64,000 bases of DNA from Lentisphaerota bacterium (GTDB lineage: Bacteria > Verrucomicrobiota > Lentisphaeria > Victivallales > Victivallaceae): positions 24,305 to 88,304 of the forward strand of contig JAAEMX010000099.1 of NCBI GenBank assembly GCA_024225035.1, in the 5' to 3' direction. The notes below the pieces were generated by a model, which worked only from the letters and a program-made list of their open reading frames with translations, was not told the origin of the DNA and made no database searches. The translations under genes and the position numbers were made by a program. This document shows, piece by piece, positions 18,057-27,844 of the stretch (its first letter is position 1; every line of letters begins with the position of its first letter).

Positions 18057-18134
18057 CGATGTTGATAATTTTATTGCGCTTGTTAGGTGTAACAGGAACA
18101 TAATTTTTTATAACTTGCTATTTATCCTTCCAGG

Positions 18135-19379
18135 TTAACTGGTAAAAAATGGGTATTCAAAAAGGTTTGGCCATGAAAGTTTGTATTGAGCCTTCAAAGA
18201 TGAGGCGTGATTTGTCTGGGTTAACGATGCCCTGCCGGAACTGCAGTCTATGGCACAACTGTTTGACAAGTACTGCTGCAGGGAGAACTTGCCTCGAATA
18301 TGATCTTTGCCAATAGGAATAAAAACTTTTGCATCCGGATGTCTTTTGCTTTCCTGAAGTATCCTTTGAGCAATAACCTGGTTTGCCTCCAGCCGTCTTC
18401 TCTCCCAGCCCTCTTGAGGCTTACCTCCTGATGTTGCGGTATTATCAAATGTGTATAAAGGTACTCTATTCATTTCACAAACGGCTTGGAGTGCTGTAAT
18501 TTCAGGACTCGCAATGAAATAAGCTGCATGATTATTGGTGTATTGCTCGAGGACATCTGTAATATTACTGTCTACGGTATTTTCATTTTGAAAATTGTTA
18601 AGCTGGCAGGAAAACACTTGTCTGGTTATATCGTTATTTGTGTAATCTCTAAAATCTGAATGTAAATGCTCAACAAAGGCAACAATATTTTCCAGGTATC
18701 CATTTGTTAATAAATGGTAAAGAAAGCTGGTGCCGGAATAATAACTGCGAGTATGAACATGCCCTAAAATGAAGTATTTGTATCTTGGATATATTTTTTC
18801 TGAAAATGTTCTCATTATCGGCACATAGTTTTGAAAAAACGTCCGGCACTTGTCGCAAACTATCCAGTTGTACAAAAAATGATTATCTTTTAATCTCGGT
18901 GGCAGGCATTCGACTCTGCCAAGTTTTTTTGAGTCGAATTCACAAACGTTATTGTTACAGATATTACATTTTTTGAGGACTTTTTTGTCTTGATGACAGC
19001 AACAGCAAACCTGAGGTTCTTCATGTTTCATTGCGACAAGAAAGACTTGAATCAACTCTCGCCCTTTCCCTTTTGAGAACTTGCTCACTTTTGAATCTAT
19101 TTCCTTATATACTTGCTCCTTGCTCCTGAAGTTCATCGTCAATTCGTCATTAGCCAGAGAAATTCCTTTATGCGTTAATTCTGATATTAAGTTCAATACC
19201 TGATTCATCAGTTCGATATTTTTTTTGGTCTTGCTTGTAGAAAAATATTGTTCTTTAGGGTGTTCGAGCCAGTAGTTTCTTGTGTAAATATATGTTTTAA
19301 TAACAATTGCGACGGCATCATAGATTGATAGCGGTCCTGTACAGAGCTCATGGAACTCCGTCACAAATTTATTAGACAT
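18135..19379 (-). CDS. FYVE-like zinc finger + ChaN/TIKI-like domain protein
   Basis: 414 residues, ATG 19379 after AAAGGAG. The first 120 residues are helical. A cysteine cluster follows (C125/C128, C138/C141, C146, C158, C175/C178); KCNICNNNVC and VCDKC parallel the FYVE-type finger at 2962. The C-terminal half has GHVH (H207, H209), FVEHLH (E237), a conserved-looking RRRLEANQVIAQRI and VFIPIGKDHI. This is the order G-x-x-H, E, R, IGxxH seen in the ChaN/TIKI/EreA-like hydrolase fold. No signal peptide. The protein at 25170 has the same two-part architecture. Effector or toxin is an inference; alternatives are a metalloprotease or a haem-binding protein. Confidence 0.5.
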   Translation of the reverse strand: MSNKFVTEFHELCTGPLSIYDAVAIVIKTYIYTRNYWLEHPKEQYFSTSKTKKNIELMNQVLNLISELTHKGISLANDELTMNFRSKEQVYKEIDSKVSKFSKGKGRELIQVFLVAMKHEEPQVCCCCHQDKKVLKKCNICNNNVCEFDSKKLGRVECLPPRLKDNHFLYNWIVCDKCRTFFQNYVPIMRTFSEKIYPRYKYFILGHVHTRSYYSGTSFLYHLLTNGYLENIVAFVEHLHSDFRDYTNNDITRQVFSCQLNNFQNENTVDSNITDVLEQYTNNHAAYFIASPEITALQAVCEMNRVPLYTFDNTATSGGKPQEGWERRRLEANQVIAQRILQESKRHPDAKVFIPIGKDHIRGKFSLQQYLSNSCAIDCSSGRASLTQTNHASSLKAQYKLSWPNLFEYPFFTS

Positions 19380-19507
19380 TTTCGTTTCTCCTTTTATCTA
19401 AAACGTCTAATAAAAAGTACTTGCAAAGATTTCTTTTTCAATGGAGTTTAAGCCTTTGCTTTATGGGGAAATGAGTATTGCAAAAATTATTGATTTATTA
19501 GTTATAG

Positions 19508-19536
19508 TTGAATTTATACCTGTTTGGTAGTATATT
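19508..19536 (+). promoter_or_regulatory. Strong sigma-70-type promoter of the small Cys-rich gene
   Basis: TTGAAT (19508-19513), a 17-base spacer and TATATT (19531-19536), 33 bases before the ATG at 19569. Confidence 0.7.
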
Positions 19537-19568
19537 ATATTTTCTTAAGAACCAAGGAGTAACGTGGT

Positions 19569-19736
19569 ATGACTAAAGAAAAAGAACATTCACCATTCAA
19601 AGATTGTCCGTTTGCATTCATTTGCTCGGATCGTTTTTGTATGTATTATCAGACTCGGTTTTTAAAAAAGCAGCCATTTGCTAAAAATAACGGCAAACGG
19701 TCTTGTGCTTGCAAAAAACAGGGCAGGAAACATTAA
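19569..19736 (+). CDS. Small cysteine-rich protein, 55 residues
   Basis: The frame starts at ATG 19569 with AAGGAG nine bases upstream. It encodes MTKEKEHSPFKDCPFAFICS and a basic remainder ending KKQGRKH, with five cysteines (DC, IC, FC and CAC). The protein is very basic and could bind a metal or nucleic acid. A promoter and a strong terminator frame it exactly, which is good evidence that it is expressed despite its size. No family recognised. Confidence 0.75.
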   Translation: MTKEKEHSPFKDCPFAFICSDRFCMYYQTRFLKKQPFAKNNGKRSCACKKQGRKH

Positions 19737-19763
19737 TAATTTATGTTATAAGCTGTTAATGTT

Positions 19764-19792
19764 ACGCCCCGGTTGATGCCGGGGCGTTTTTT
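19764..19792 (+). terminator. Intrinsic terminator after the small Cys-rich gene
   Basis: ACGCCCCGG/CCGGGGCGT stem, six-base loop, then TTTTT-rich tail. Confidence 0.92.
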
Positions 19793-19848
19793 ATTGCTGA
19801 ACGAATATTTCACTACTTTTAGTATGCAGGAATAGAAAACATCTTAAA

Positions 19849-21483
19849 TCATCCGAATGAGGTCATAGGCTTAAATAACAGCTTGTATTTATTGGTGTGC
19901 CTATGTGCTTCTATATATGCGATTACATTAGACTTTGTATTTTTATATTTATTGAATATACTGGCTGCATCACCTTTCTTTGCCTTGTCATATACTGATA
20001 AATTACTAAGTTGTGTCACTTGACTTATATTGCTCACTTTGAAATGTGAACGGCAAAAATTTCTGGGATTTTTCAAAATATCTTCAAACATTTTTACAGA
20101 AAAAAAAGGATCTCCAGCCGGAGAATTTTGCCATATGAAAGTTGCCAATTTAAGAAAATCAATTCTTATTGTTTCAGACTCAATTGAATCATACCATCTT
20201 CTAATCGCACAGCCAAACGCCACTTCTTTGGCGTATTCACTGTTTGATGAAGGTATTATTCCGCCTAGTCCCACTGCTCTTCCTGAATAATAATGCATTG
20301 TATATGGATAACCATATTTAGCCAGTAGTGAGTTTTGGAGTCCGAATACAATAGATCTTCCATTTCCATCATCATATGGGTGTAACAGGTGGAAGTTTTG
20401 CACAATGCAGGTGATTATTTCTATAGGTCTGAGTTTTATATTTAATTTCATGTTAAAATAAGAAGTCGGATTATGAAAAAATAAAATTACACTTTTCATT
20501 ACTTTTATAAGCTCATTGTTTTGTAAATGAGTGCATATACGTGAAAATTGATATTCCATTTTTCCAAGTGAATTTATGCCTAATATATTGTCGTTATAGA
20601 CATTCAGCTGTTGATTGGTCGGCATCGTTGAACAGCAACTCATGTCAAACTTGGTTACTGCACTCCCAAGTTTTTTTAATGAGCACAGCTTCGAAGCACA
20701 GCGCTCAAATTGGGTGTCCAACAGTATTTTCAGATCATCCCAGGAGTTTACCTTATCAACATTTATATTTTGCCAAAGCCTTTTTTGGGAATGAGAAAAC
20801 GAATTGTTTATTATAATATCTCTGATTGGATTTAGTTTTTTCAGCACACGATCTCGACGGTTTGCGAAACTTCTGCGTTGCTTATAAGAATACTCAAAAA
20901 ACAAACAACTAATTTTATTGTATACATCGGTAGCATCATCAACAGACAATTTGTGAGTTGTGCTTAACACATTAACCATTTTTTCATCGTAAATTTCTAA
21001 TGAATCATAAAATTCCTTTTTTCTACCATAATCAAATACATGTGAATCTATAGCAATTGGAGAGAAAAAATGGTTCAGCTTTACTTGATCGTTGATCATT
21101 TTCATAAAAGAGTTAATGTCCTGTCTTCCTTGACTCGTTGATCCATGGCATGTTCCAAATGACTCAACCATTTGTATCTTATGCTTTGTTCTTAAACCTA
21201 ATTTATGCTTGGAGTCTATATACTCGAATAAGTCATAGCAGAAACCATGTTCTTCTATAAATTGCCCTATATCTGAATGTATTTTTGCACAGCCTTTGAG
21301 ATAGGACACATGGCTTTTATTAGTTAATAGATCATTTATTAAGTCACTTTTTGCATTTCCCATTGTCAAGCCGCTGTTTTTAATATCACTTAATGAGTGT
21401 ACAATTTTTTCCCAGCCATCTTCTTTGATACATTGTTGTGAAGTACAAATATTAATACTATTCTGTGTGAGTTTGTCGTACAT
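19849..21483 (-). CDS. Fic domain protein, candidate AMPylating toxin or effector
   Basis: 544 residues, ATG 21483 with AGGAG upstream. The Fic core motif HPYDDGNGRS starts at His368, preceded by a hydrophobic helix; Fic enzymes use this His and loop to transfer AMP or another phosphate-containing group from a nucleotide to target proteins. About 350 residues precede the core, much longer than simple Fic toxins, and contain many cysteines and a basic segment (KQRRSFANRRDRVLKK). I see no clear inhibitory SxxxEG helix in the protein or an obvious antitoxin gene next to it, so an exported effector is more likely than a toxin-antitoxin module. Confidence 0.75.
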   Translation of the reverse strand: MYDKLTQNSINICTSQQCIKEDGWEKIVHSLSDIKNSGLTMGNAKSDLINDLLTNKSHVSYLKGCAKIHSDIGQFIEEHGFCYDLFEYIDSKHKLGLRTKHKIQMVESFGTCHGSTSQGRQDINSFMKMINDQVKLNHFFSPIAIDSHVFDYGRKKEFYDSLEIYDEKMVNVLSTTHKLSVDDATDVYNKISCLFFEYSYKQRRSFANRRDRVLKKLNPIRDIIINNSFSHSQKRLWQNINVDKVNSWDDLKILLDTQFERCASKLCSLKKLGSAVTKFDMSCCSTMPTNQQLNVYNDNILGINSLGKMEYQFSRICTHLQNNELIKVMKSVILFFHNPTSYFNMKLNIKLRPIEIITCIVQNFHLLHPYDDGNGRSIVFGLQNSLLAKYGYPYTMHYYSGRAVGLGGIIPSSNSEYAKEVAFGCAIRRWYDSIESETIRIDFLKLATFIWQNSPAGDPFFSVKMFEDILKNPRNFCRSHFKVSNISQVTQLSNLSVYDKAKKGDAASIFNKYKNTKSNVIAYIEAHRHTNKYKLLFKPMTSFG

Positions 21484-22546
21484 TTATCAGCTCCTGTTAT
21501 TAAAACATCCCTACACCAAGTCTATAGATTAAAATAAATGATATTTGTTCTACTAAAGCGCTTTAAATAGTTAAGAAATATTATAATTTTTAAAAATTAA
21601 AATATTATTTATGTAAAAACAGAAGAAGTCACGCTGGTCTGGTTCTGCAAACTGTCAATAAGCAATTATAATTTACTTTTATTAGTCATTGCTACTGTTA
21701 TATGATATTATGCTATTTTTATAAATAATTATTGTATGCTTAAATTAAATAATTTTATTTAAACTTTTAATATGTAATTAGTTAAAATGTTATTTTGGTA
21801 TTTTTTTATAAGTTTCGATGATTAAAAATGATTACTTTTCTTAATTATCGGATTTTTTAATAGAACAATTATTTATTTTCTATGTCCTAAGCCTTGAAGG
21901 GGTTAATCATTTCGAAATAAATATAGTTACAAATAGATTTATTAACTACATGATTTTTGGCGCAGGCAGTGGAATATCTGCTTGACAACCACGTTTTTTT
22001 ATCAATATCCATTGATGAAGTATTGGGGGAGTTAAGTGTGGGCGTTGAAAATATGAACTGAAAACTAACGGATGATCAGACCTGATTAACAACTACGTAG
22101 TTTGAAAAACTACAAAATGGAATATCAGGTACGATTTTCAAATTAAGCAGAAGTCATTAATTCATAATAGTTTAGTCTCGCGGCAGATGCTTGTGGGATA
22201 ATTAACTGTTCGAAGCAGTATTTTTAAAACTTTTAGTATTTTATCGTTTTATGAATATATGAGAGGAAGTTACCTGTTCAGATATTTTTATGACTTTTAT
22301 ATATCTGATTTTGACACTCCAAAGGGCTTAATACTTATATGAGCATTATGCCAAATAAAATTTCCTTTTAGAACTAACTCTACTGATATGCCGGATGCAC
22401 TTAAAAGTAGATGCAGCTAATATCGGCAAGGAACCGAGTACAGCCGCATTATCTCAACAAAGGAACAGTGACTTTAAATATAAAATGCTTTTTAAAAATA
22501 ACATATTTATAAGATTCCTAATAAAACAGAAGGAGTTGATTGTACT
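21484..22546. other. Long AT-rich intergenic region
   Basis: About 1.06 kb between divergent genes with no convincing gene. The only marked structure is the palindrome AACTACGTAGTT (22091-22102). Probably holds promoters for the Fic gene and the ankyrin gene. Confidence 0.6.
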
Positions 22547-24811
22547 ATGCCAAGCAGATATAAGAACTTACATAATAATATTAAGGAAATAAGTGATAAT
22601 TGCAATTGGGGCAATTACGAGGTCCTTTTAGGAAAAGACGGGCTATGCTTTGGGCTTGTATTTATGTGGGGCCAGGCGTTGCTTTGCAATGACCTTGAGA
22701 CATACTATAAGCGAATGAATATTCTTATACGCAACTATGAATTCAGGGACAAAAAACTTAGTCAATTAATTAACGAGTCTGTAGAAAATGTGCCTCAAAA
22801 AAAATCAAGTTCACATAGATTCGACCAATGCATCCACTACAATGATAATAAACTTTTATTTTCACTCAGGCCATTTTTGGGTTCACTGCTTTTATATCAT
22901 AATCCTTCTCGCACTAGCCTGTTTCTTATTGATAAGTGTTTATACACGCAAAATAGTATTTTATCATCAAGGTACGCTATTCCTGACATGCTGCATTTGC
23001 GAGAGAATATGACTGGAGATAATGCAATAGGTTTACCATTTTTAAAAATCCATCATAAGCCTTACGTAGGAACTACAGTAGAATATGCAGATATTCTGCA
23101 ATCATTAGTTAATGCTTATTCAGAATTTGATACTAATTTTTTTATTGTCTTGACATCTCATAATCATGCTGTTGCCATAGGACGATTAGGCAGTAATGTT
23201 ATATTTTATGACGCAAATCTTATGTCCGGGTTTTGTGCGTTGCATGCTAAATATGGTATTAGCGAAACAAAAACTTTGACAAGAAAACACCTAACTAGAG
23301 CGTTTGGGCTCTATTGCGTAGAAGAGCCAACTGCATTGAATATAAGCGTATATATGAGGCCTGAGTTCCACAGGCTAAATAAGCGGGAAAAAGAAACTGA
23401 AAACAGACTTAGGGATAGTTATATACTAAATTCGCTTAAAGACAAAATAATCAAAGATTTAAAATCCCATTCCTCTTTCTTAGCATTTGGAAGAAAAAAT
23501 AAGTCCAGAGCAGAGTTTTCTGCCAAAACCATAACACTTATTAATACATTAAGTGATTTCCATACGTACCTTACAGAAGAGCTACTTCTGATATCTGGTA
23601 AAAAAGCAAGTATATTTATTATGCCTCACTATAAGCATAACCACAGTATAGACGTTGGTAAAGAGAAGTCGCCTTACTACAGGATTATCAACAATACATT
23701 AAAAAATATTTCATACTTTTTAGTTAAATCAACAGAAATCTATTATGACATAGTATTGCCTAAAATGATCAAAAAAAACTATCAAACAAAATACTCGTTT
23801 CTATATATAGCCTGTGAAGGAGGGCATAAACGAGTGGTTGGTATACTTCTCAAAAACAAAGCTGATGTAAATAAAGGTACAGCTAAGGCATCGCCGCTTT
23901 TTATTGCCTGTCAACATGGTCATACAGATGTAGTAAATTTATTACTTAAAAACAAAGCTGATGCTAATAAATTTACTAAAGATTGTAATTCCTCTCCACT
24001 TATTGTTGCTTGCGGAGGAGGGTATTTAGATATTGTTAATTTATTGATTAAATATAAGACTGATGCTACCAGGTGTAATAAAGACGGTGTATCACCTCTC
24101 ATTTCTGCTTGCGAAAAAGGTAATATAGATATAATTAAAATACTGATCAATAATATGGCTAATATTAATGGGTGTACTAAAGAGGGGATATCGCCACTTA
24201 TAACTGCTTGTAAATATGGTCATCTAAATATAGTTGAATTACTTGTTAGTAAAAAGGTTGATGTTAACAGACCTACTAAAGATGGTAAATCACCACTTAT
24301 GATTGCGTGTGGAAATGGCTATTTAGATATAGCTAAAGTATTGATTAAAAATAATGCAAATGTGAATTTCGCATCCTCCAGCCAACATACTTCTCTAATG
24401 CTGGCTTGCCAAAATAAACATATAAAAACTGTCAGCTTTTTTTTAACATCTTTAGGAACTCTGGATAAGACAACTAATGATATTGCAAAGTACCTTATAT
24501 CTGCCTGCGGTAAAGAAAATTCTAATATAAAAATTCTAAATTTATTGAAAAGTAAATTTCCAAATCATGACATCAATGAAGCTTGGAATATGCCACGTGA
24601 AGAAAAGAAACCTGAATTGCTTACCCCATTGCTTCAGGCATGTTATTTTAACTACAAAGTATGCATTTGCTGGCTTTTGGATAATTATGCAGGAATAATA
24701 AAGGACAACGTAAAATTTGAGAACCATAATGCCTTGGAATGGTATAAGACACACAATAAAAAACTAGATTACGATCCTCAAATTGAGTTGCGATTAAAGA
24801 AACTGAACTGA
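22547..24811 (+). CDS. C58-like cysteine protease with ankyrin repeats
   Basis: 754 residues; AAGGAG lies 11 bases before ATG 22547. The N-terminal domain has GLCFGLVFMWGQ (Cys34), NHAVAIG (His207) and FYDANLMSG (Asp222). Order, surroundings and the 15-residue His-Asp spacing match the YopT/AvrPphB (C58) family, whose members cleave host proteins such as Rho GTPases or kinases. From about residue 410 come roughly seven ankyrin repeats (pattern SPLIxACxxGxxDIVxLLI...ADVN), a eukaryotic-type protein-binding scaffold. No signal peptide. A terminator follows. It is probably a translocated effector acting in a eukaryotic cell; the route is not shown by sequence. Confidence 0.7.
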   Translation: MPSRYKNLHNNIKEISDNCNWGNYEVLLGKDGLCFGLVFMWGQALLCNDLETYYKRMNILIRNYEFRDKKLSQLINESVENVPQKKSSSHRFDQCIHYNDNKLLFSLRPFLGSLLLYHNPSRTSLFLIDKCLYTQNSILSSRYAIPDMLHLRENMTGDNAIGLPFLKIHHKPYVGTTVEYADILQSLVNAYSEFDTNFFIVLTSHNHAVAIGRLGSNVIFYDANLMSGFCALHAKYGISETKTLTRKHLTRAFGLYCVEEPTALNISVYMRPEFHRLNKREKETENRLRDSYILNSLKDKIIKDLKSHSSFLAFGRKNKSRAEFSAKTITLINTLSDFHTYLTEELLLISGKKASIFIMPHYKHNHSIDVGKEKSPYYRIINNTLKNISYFLVKSTEIYYDIVLPKMIKKNYQTKYSFLYIACEGGHKRVVGILLKNKADVNKGTAKASPLFIACQHGHTDVVNLLLKNKADANKFTKDCNSSPLIVACGGGYLDIVNLLIKYKTDATRCNKDGVSPLISACEKGNIDIIKILINNMANINGCTKEGISPLITACKYGHLNIVELLVSKKVDVNRPTKDGKSPLMIACGNGYLDIAKVLIKNNANVNFASSSQHTSLMLACQNKHIKTVSFFLTSLGTLDKTTNDIAKYLISACGKENSNIKILNLLKSKFPNHDINEAWNMPREEKKPELLTPLLQACYFNYKVCICWLLDNYAGIIKDNVKFENHNALEWYKTHNKKLDYDPQIELRLKKLN

Positions 24812-24850
24812 GGACGCACTTATTTTATCTTTTAAAAGGCAGTTGTAAAG

Positions 24851-24895
24851 AACCGGATAAGGTGCGTGACTAGACAAATACCTTATTCGGGTTTT
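24851..24895 (+). terminator. Terminator candidate after the ankyrin gene
   Basis: AACCGGATAAGGT pairs with ACCTTATTCGGGTT (one G-T pair, one bulge), then a short T-run. The remaining gap to 25169 shows no gene. Confidence 0.6.
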
Positions 24896-25169
24896 GCCAA
24901 GCTAAGACCTGATAAAATTAGTTTTTAGCTATAGAAGTTGATATATAAACTCCTTCCTTTATGAGATGGGATCTCAGAAGTCTTTCGGACTGGAGGGAGA
25001 ATTTGGTCAAGAAGATATTTCTCTTTAATTCGCTTGCTATGATTATCAGGAATGACAATCGTATGAGATGAAGCAATGCCGGATAAAATTAACCAGCATT
25101 GCTGAGGGGGAAAAGTTATATATTAGCTGGAGCTTTTATGGCTCAGGACTAAATACATTGGTTTGGTTC

Positions 25170-26345
25170 TTAAGTTGTTATTGAGGTCCAATTGTACAAC
25201 AAATCAAAGGTATTTTTGCGAATAATAGCTTGATCGTCTTTATTCAAATCCATCAGCCATTTTACCTCATGCTCTCTGATATTCATAGCTGGTCTCATTG
25301 AGACAGATGCTCTATTATGATCACAAAACATCATAGAGTTGACTGTAATTCCCATGCATCTTAAGTGATGTTGTACATTTTTGGCTCCCCAGTTAGTGTC
25401 ATAAAGATGACCATAACCAATAGGTGCGAGCAGAATGTTTCTCTTATTAGAGTTGGCATCGGAAAAATTTAAATAATATGACATACGTTTTGCAATAATA
25501 TCATTTACAAAAAGCCTGAAGTGAGATTTAAGTAATGGTTTTATACCTGAGAACCCTGAATTCAGAAAAGGTTGGAGCTGTGATTTTGTTAAGTATTTAT
25601 ATGAAAGATTCTTATAAAACTCATTATTATAAAGCTTATCAGAGTTGCCATTAATGGTAAGTTCATTGTCATATGCGTACATGGGGATTTTAAAATTATC
25701 ACAAATTCTATGCAGTTGTAACATGTGCCTTTTCCAGAGGCCGCTTTTTTTAATTTTATGTTCATCGTCATTAACCATGAAACTTTCAACTCCATCTAAA
25801 ACGGTATTTATGTTTCCTTGATTTTCCAAAGGAGATGTTTTTTTTATTGCGGTTTCAACCTCAACTTTTTCATAGTGCCTTGTCAGAGGATATAGCGGTG
25901 CTTCGTACAGCACAATTATTCTATCCAGTAGGTCATATCGTTTATTCAGTACCAGATATTTAATCAAGTCATAAACAAAAACATCACCATTAAAATGTTT
26001 GTCATTATGAATTTGACCAACTAGATGAACCTGTTTTTTTAAGAGAAATCGATCAATATAGTACTGCAGGAAAAATTTTTTATTTTCATCAAAATCGCAG
26101 TTGCTGCATATTTTAATGTTAAAATAATATCCATCTTTTAGTTTTACTTTTTCTTCAGTACTGCAGTTACTACATAGGTCTGAATCGCAAAAATAACATG
26201 TTTTATAGGTAGCAGCTGACCTGTAGAAATTGTATTTGTTGAAATGTTTTTTACATTTTTTGCAGAATTTTCTACTAACTTTCTGGGCATAACAACCAGT
26301 GCATATTTGCTGAATATCCGAGCTGTTTTTATGGTGCTTCATCAT
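25170..26345 (-). CDS. Zinc finger + ChaN/TIKI-like domain protein, relative of the one at 18135
   Basis: 391 residues. The N-terminus has ten cysteines in CxxC pairs (C15/18, C28/31, C50/53, C58/61, C80/83). CYFCDSDLCSNCS and KICSNC reproduce the CxxCxxxxCxxC core and final pair of a FYVE-type finger, with an extra leading pair. The C-terminal domain has HLVGQIHND (His113), LYEAP (Glu148) and NILLAPIGYGHLYD. This is the same G-x-x-H, E, IGxxH pattern as its relative, although overall identity is low, so the two diverged long ago. The ATG pair at 26345 has no obvious ribosome binding site. Function unknown; putative effector by context. Confidence 0.5.
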   Translation of the reverse strand: MMKHHKNSSDIQQICTGCYAQKVSRKFCKKCKKHFNKYNFYRSAATYKTCYFCDSDLCSNCSTEEKVKLKDGYYFNIKICSNCDFDENKKFFLQYYIDRFLLKKQVHLVGQIHNDKHFNGDVFVYDLIKYLVLNKRYDLLDRIIVLYEAPLYPLTRHYEKVEVETAIKKTSPLENQGNINTVLDGVESFMVNDDEHKIKKSGLWKRHMLQLHRICDNFKIPMYAYDNELTINGNSDKLYNNEFYKNLSYKYLTKSQLQPFLNSGFSGIKPLLKSHFRLFVNDIIAKRMSYYLNFSDANSNKRNILLAPIGYGHLYDTNWGAKNVQHHLRCMGITVNSMMFCDHNRASVSMRPAMNIREHEVKWLMDLNKDDQAIIRKNTFDLLYNWTSITT

Positions 26346-26991
26346 TCGAATTGGAACTTTGGCAGTAGTATATAAATCATCTTTATCTATAGAGCTCCTG
26401 CATATCCCACAATTATTTCCGGTCCACTAATAGGACCTGTAAAAGACATTAGCACTGACTAGCCCATCGGGAGTTGATTCTTTAAATAACTTCAGACTTA
26501 GCACAACAATTTGACTCCTTATTTAAAATTGGTAGTATATCCCTCATCATGTATTTGTAATACGCGAGTACTTGGAAATTAGAACTATGAAATTATGATA
26601 TAGTTCACTAATCTAAATTATAATATTATTCTTATTTTAAATATCAGTATTCAGCATAAGAATACCGATATAGGTCCATAATGTATATAACTGATTATGT
26701 TAAAAAATTCTGATACTATGAAAAAAAATTCAAAAAGGTACAGTAAAAATTGTTTAATAGAAAAAGGTGAAGTAGTTATGCTCGTTTTTAATAAATTTGC
26801 ACCTCTCATTTATAGTAATAAAAGATTCAAATGGAGCTGATGAAGATAATTGAGCCCTCATATCCAGCTTGGTGGACTAGGGTATAATTAAATTTGAATT
26901 TGTATTCACTGTCTTGGTTATTGTTCTTGTTTAAGCTGGTTATTGTTTTTGCTTCTGGATATTGAAGGAGAATATGAGTTTGCTTTTCAGC
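26346..26991. other. AT-rich intergenic region
   Basis: No convincing gene. A 40-codon frame (26718-26840) has no ribosome binding site. A TGATATAGT sequence on the plus strand near 26597 resembles the extended -10 elements elsewhere but has no good -35. Confidence 0.5.
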
Positions 26992-27672
26992 TTAAAATAA
27001 CGGGCCGGAAATTTTACCTGCCGATATCAGCTTTTCCACCTTGCTAATCTCTTCTTTTAATGGCGGAGTTGAACGAAGATCACCGTCGCAAACCAAAAGT
27101 TCTTTTTTGATGAATTTATCATAATCGTAGAGGTAGTGAGTGGCCTTGTGAACTAGCAAATAGCAGACATGAGTCATATTTATGCCATTGTCATAAACGC
27201 ATTTTACAATGTAATTACCCGGTGTGGAAAATCTATGGATAATTGTGTAATAAAAAAACGATTTTGGACTGAATGGCCTGTCACGAAAGTCGTAATCAGG
27301 GCTTAATGCAAAACCATACCTGTTGCCATCCTTGAAAGGAATTTTACCAGAGACTTCATCTGATTTACGACTGAGCTTAAACTTGGACGCATTGACACAA
27401 ATGATATCATTTCTTGTATTCGCTCCTCTGTGATGTTCTCCGCTCAAAATATAAAAATCATAAGGACGTATCTCATTAAATGGCTGTTTCTCAAAACGCT
27501 TGACTTTTATGGGCGCTGGATGGAGTTTGAAAAACTTTTCAACTTTAGCAATTTCTTGATTTTGGGGATGATTCTTGCTCAAATTTCCTTCATTATACAA
27601 AACGTCAATAACTTGAATTTTGCCTTTGGAATAAAAAGGCCTTTTATAATTACGAATTATCAAATTTGTCAT
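26992..27672 (-). CDS. Hypothetical protein
   Basis: 226 residues, basic, without signal peptide or membrane segment. It contains YILSGEHHRGANTRNDI and a region rich in aromatic residues (FFYYTIIHRFS). No catalytic motif I can name. It lies among the candidate effector genes and is AT-rich like them, with a weak translation start. It could be an orphan effector or immunity protein. Confidence 0.5.
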   Translation of the reverse strand: MTNLIIRNYKRPFYSKGKIQVIDVLYNEGNLSKNHPQNQEIAKVEKFFKLHPAPIKVKRFEKQPFNEIRPYDFYILSGEHHRGANTRNDIICVNASKFKLSRKSDEVSGKIPFKDGNRYGFALSPDYDFRDRPFSPKSFFYYTIIHRFSTPGNYIVKCVYDNGINMTHVCYLLVHKATHYLYDYDKFIKKELLVCDGDLRSTPPLKEEISKVEKLISAGKISGPLF

Positions 27673-27844
27673 AAAAATACATTATATCAAAACCTTCGTC
27701 ATCATTCCTTTTGTAAAAACACTTTCTAAACAGTAACTCAAGAATAATAATTTGTAATATTATTCAATGAGCTTTGAAAATTAAGAGTATTGTTAATATT
27801 TTAAAGAGGATAACAGCAAAAATTAACGCAAAAGGCAGGGGTGG

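Noticed and set aside
22395..22592. Plus-strand 65-codon frame before the ankyrin gene
   Set aside because: No ribosome binding site, overlaps the start of the real gene and has no recognisable composition.
26718..26840. 40-codon frame MKKNSKRYSK...
   Set aside because: No ribosome binding site and low-complexity start; only noted in the intergenic entry.
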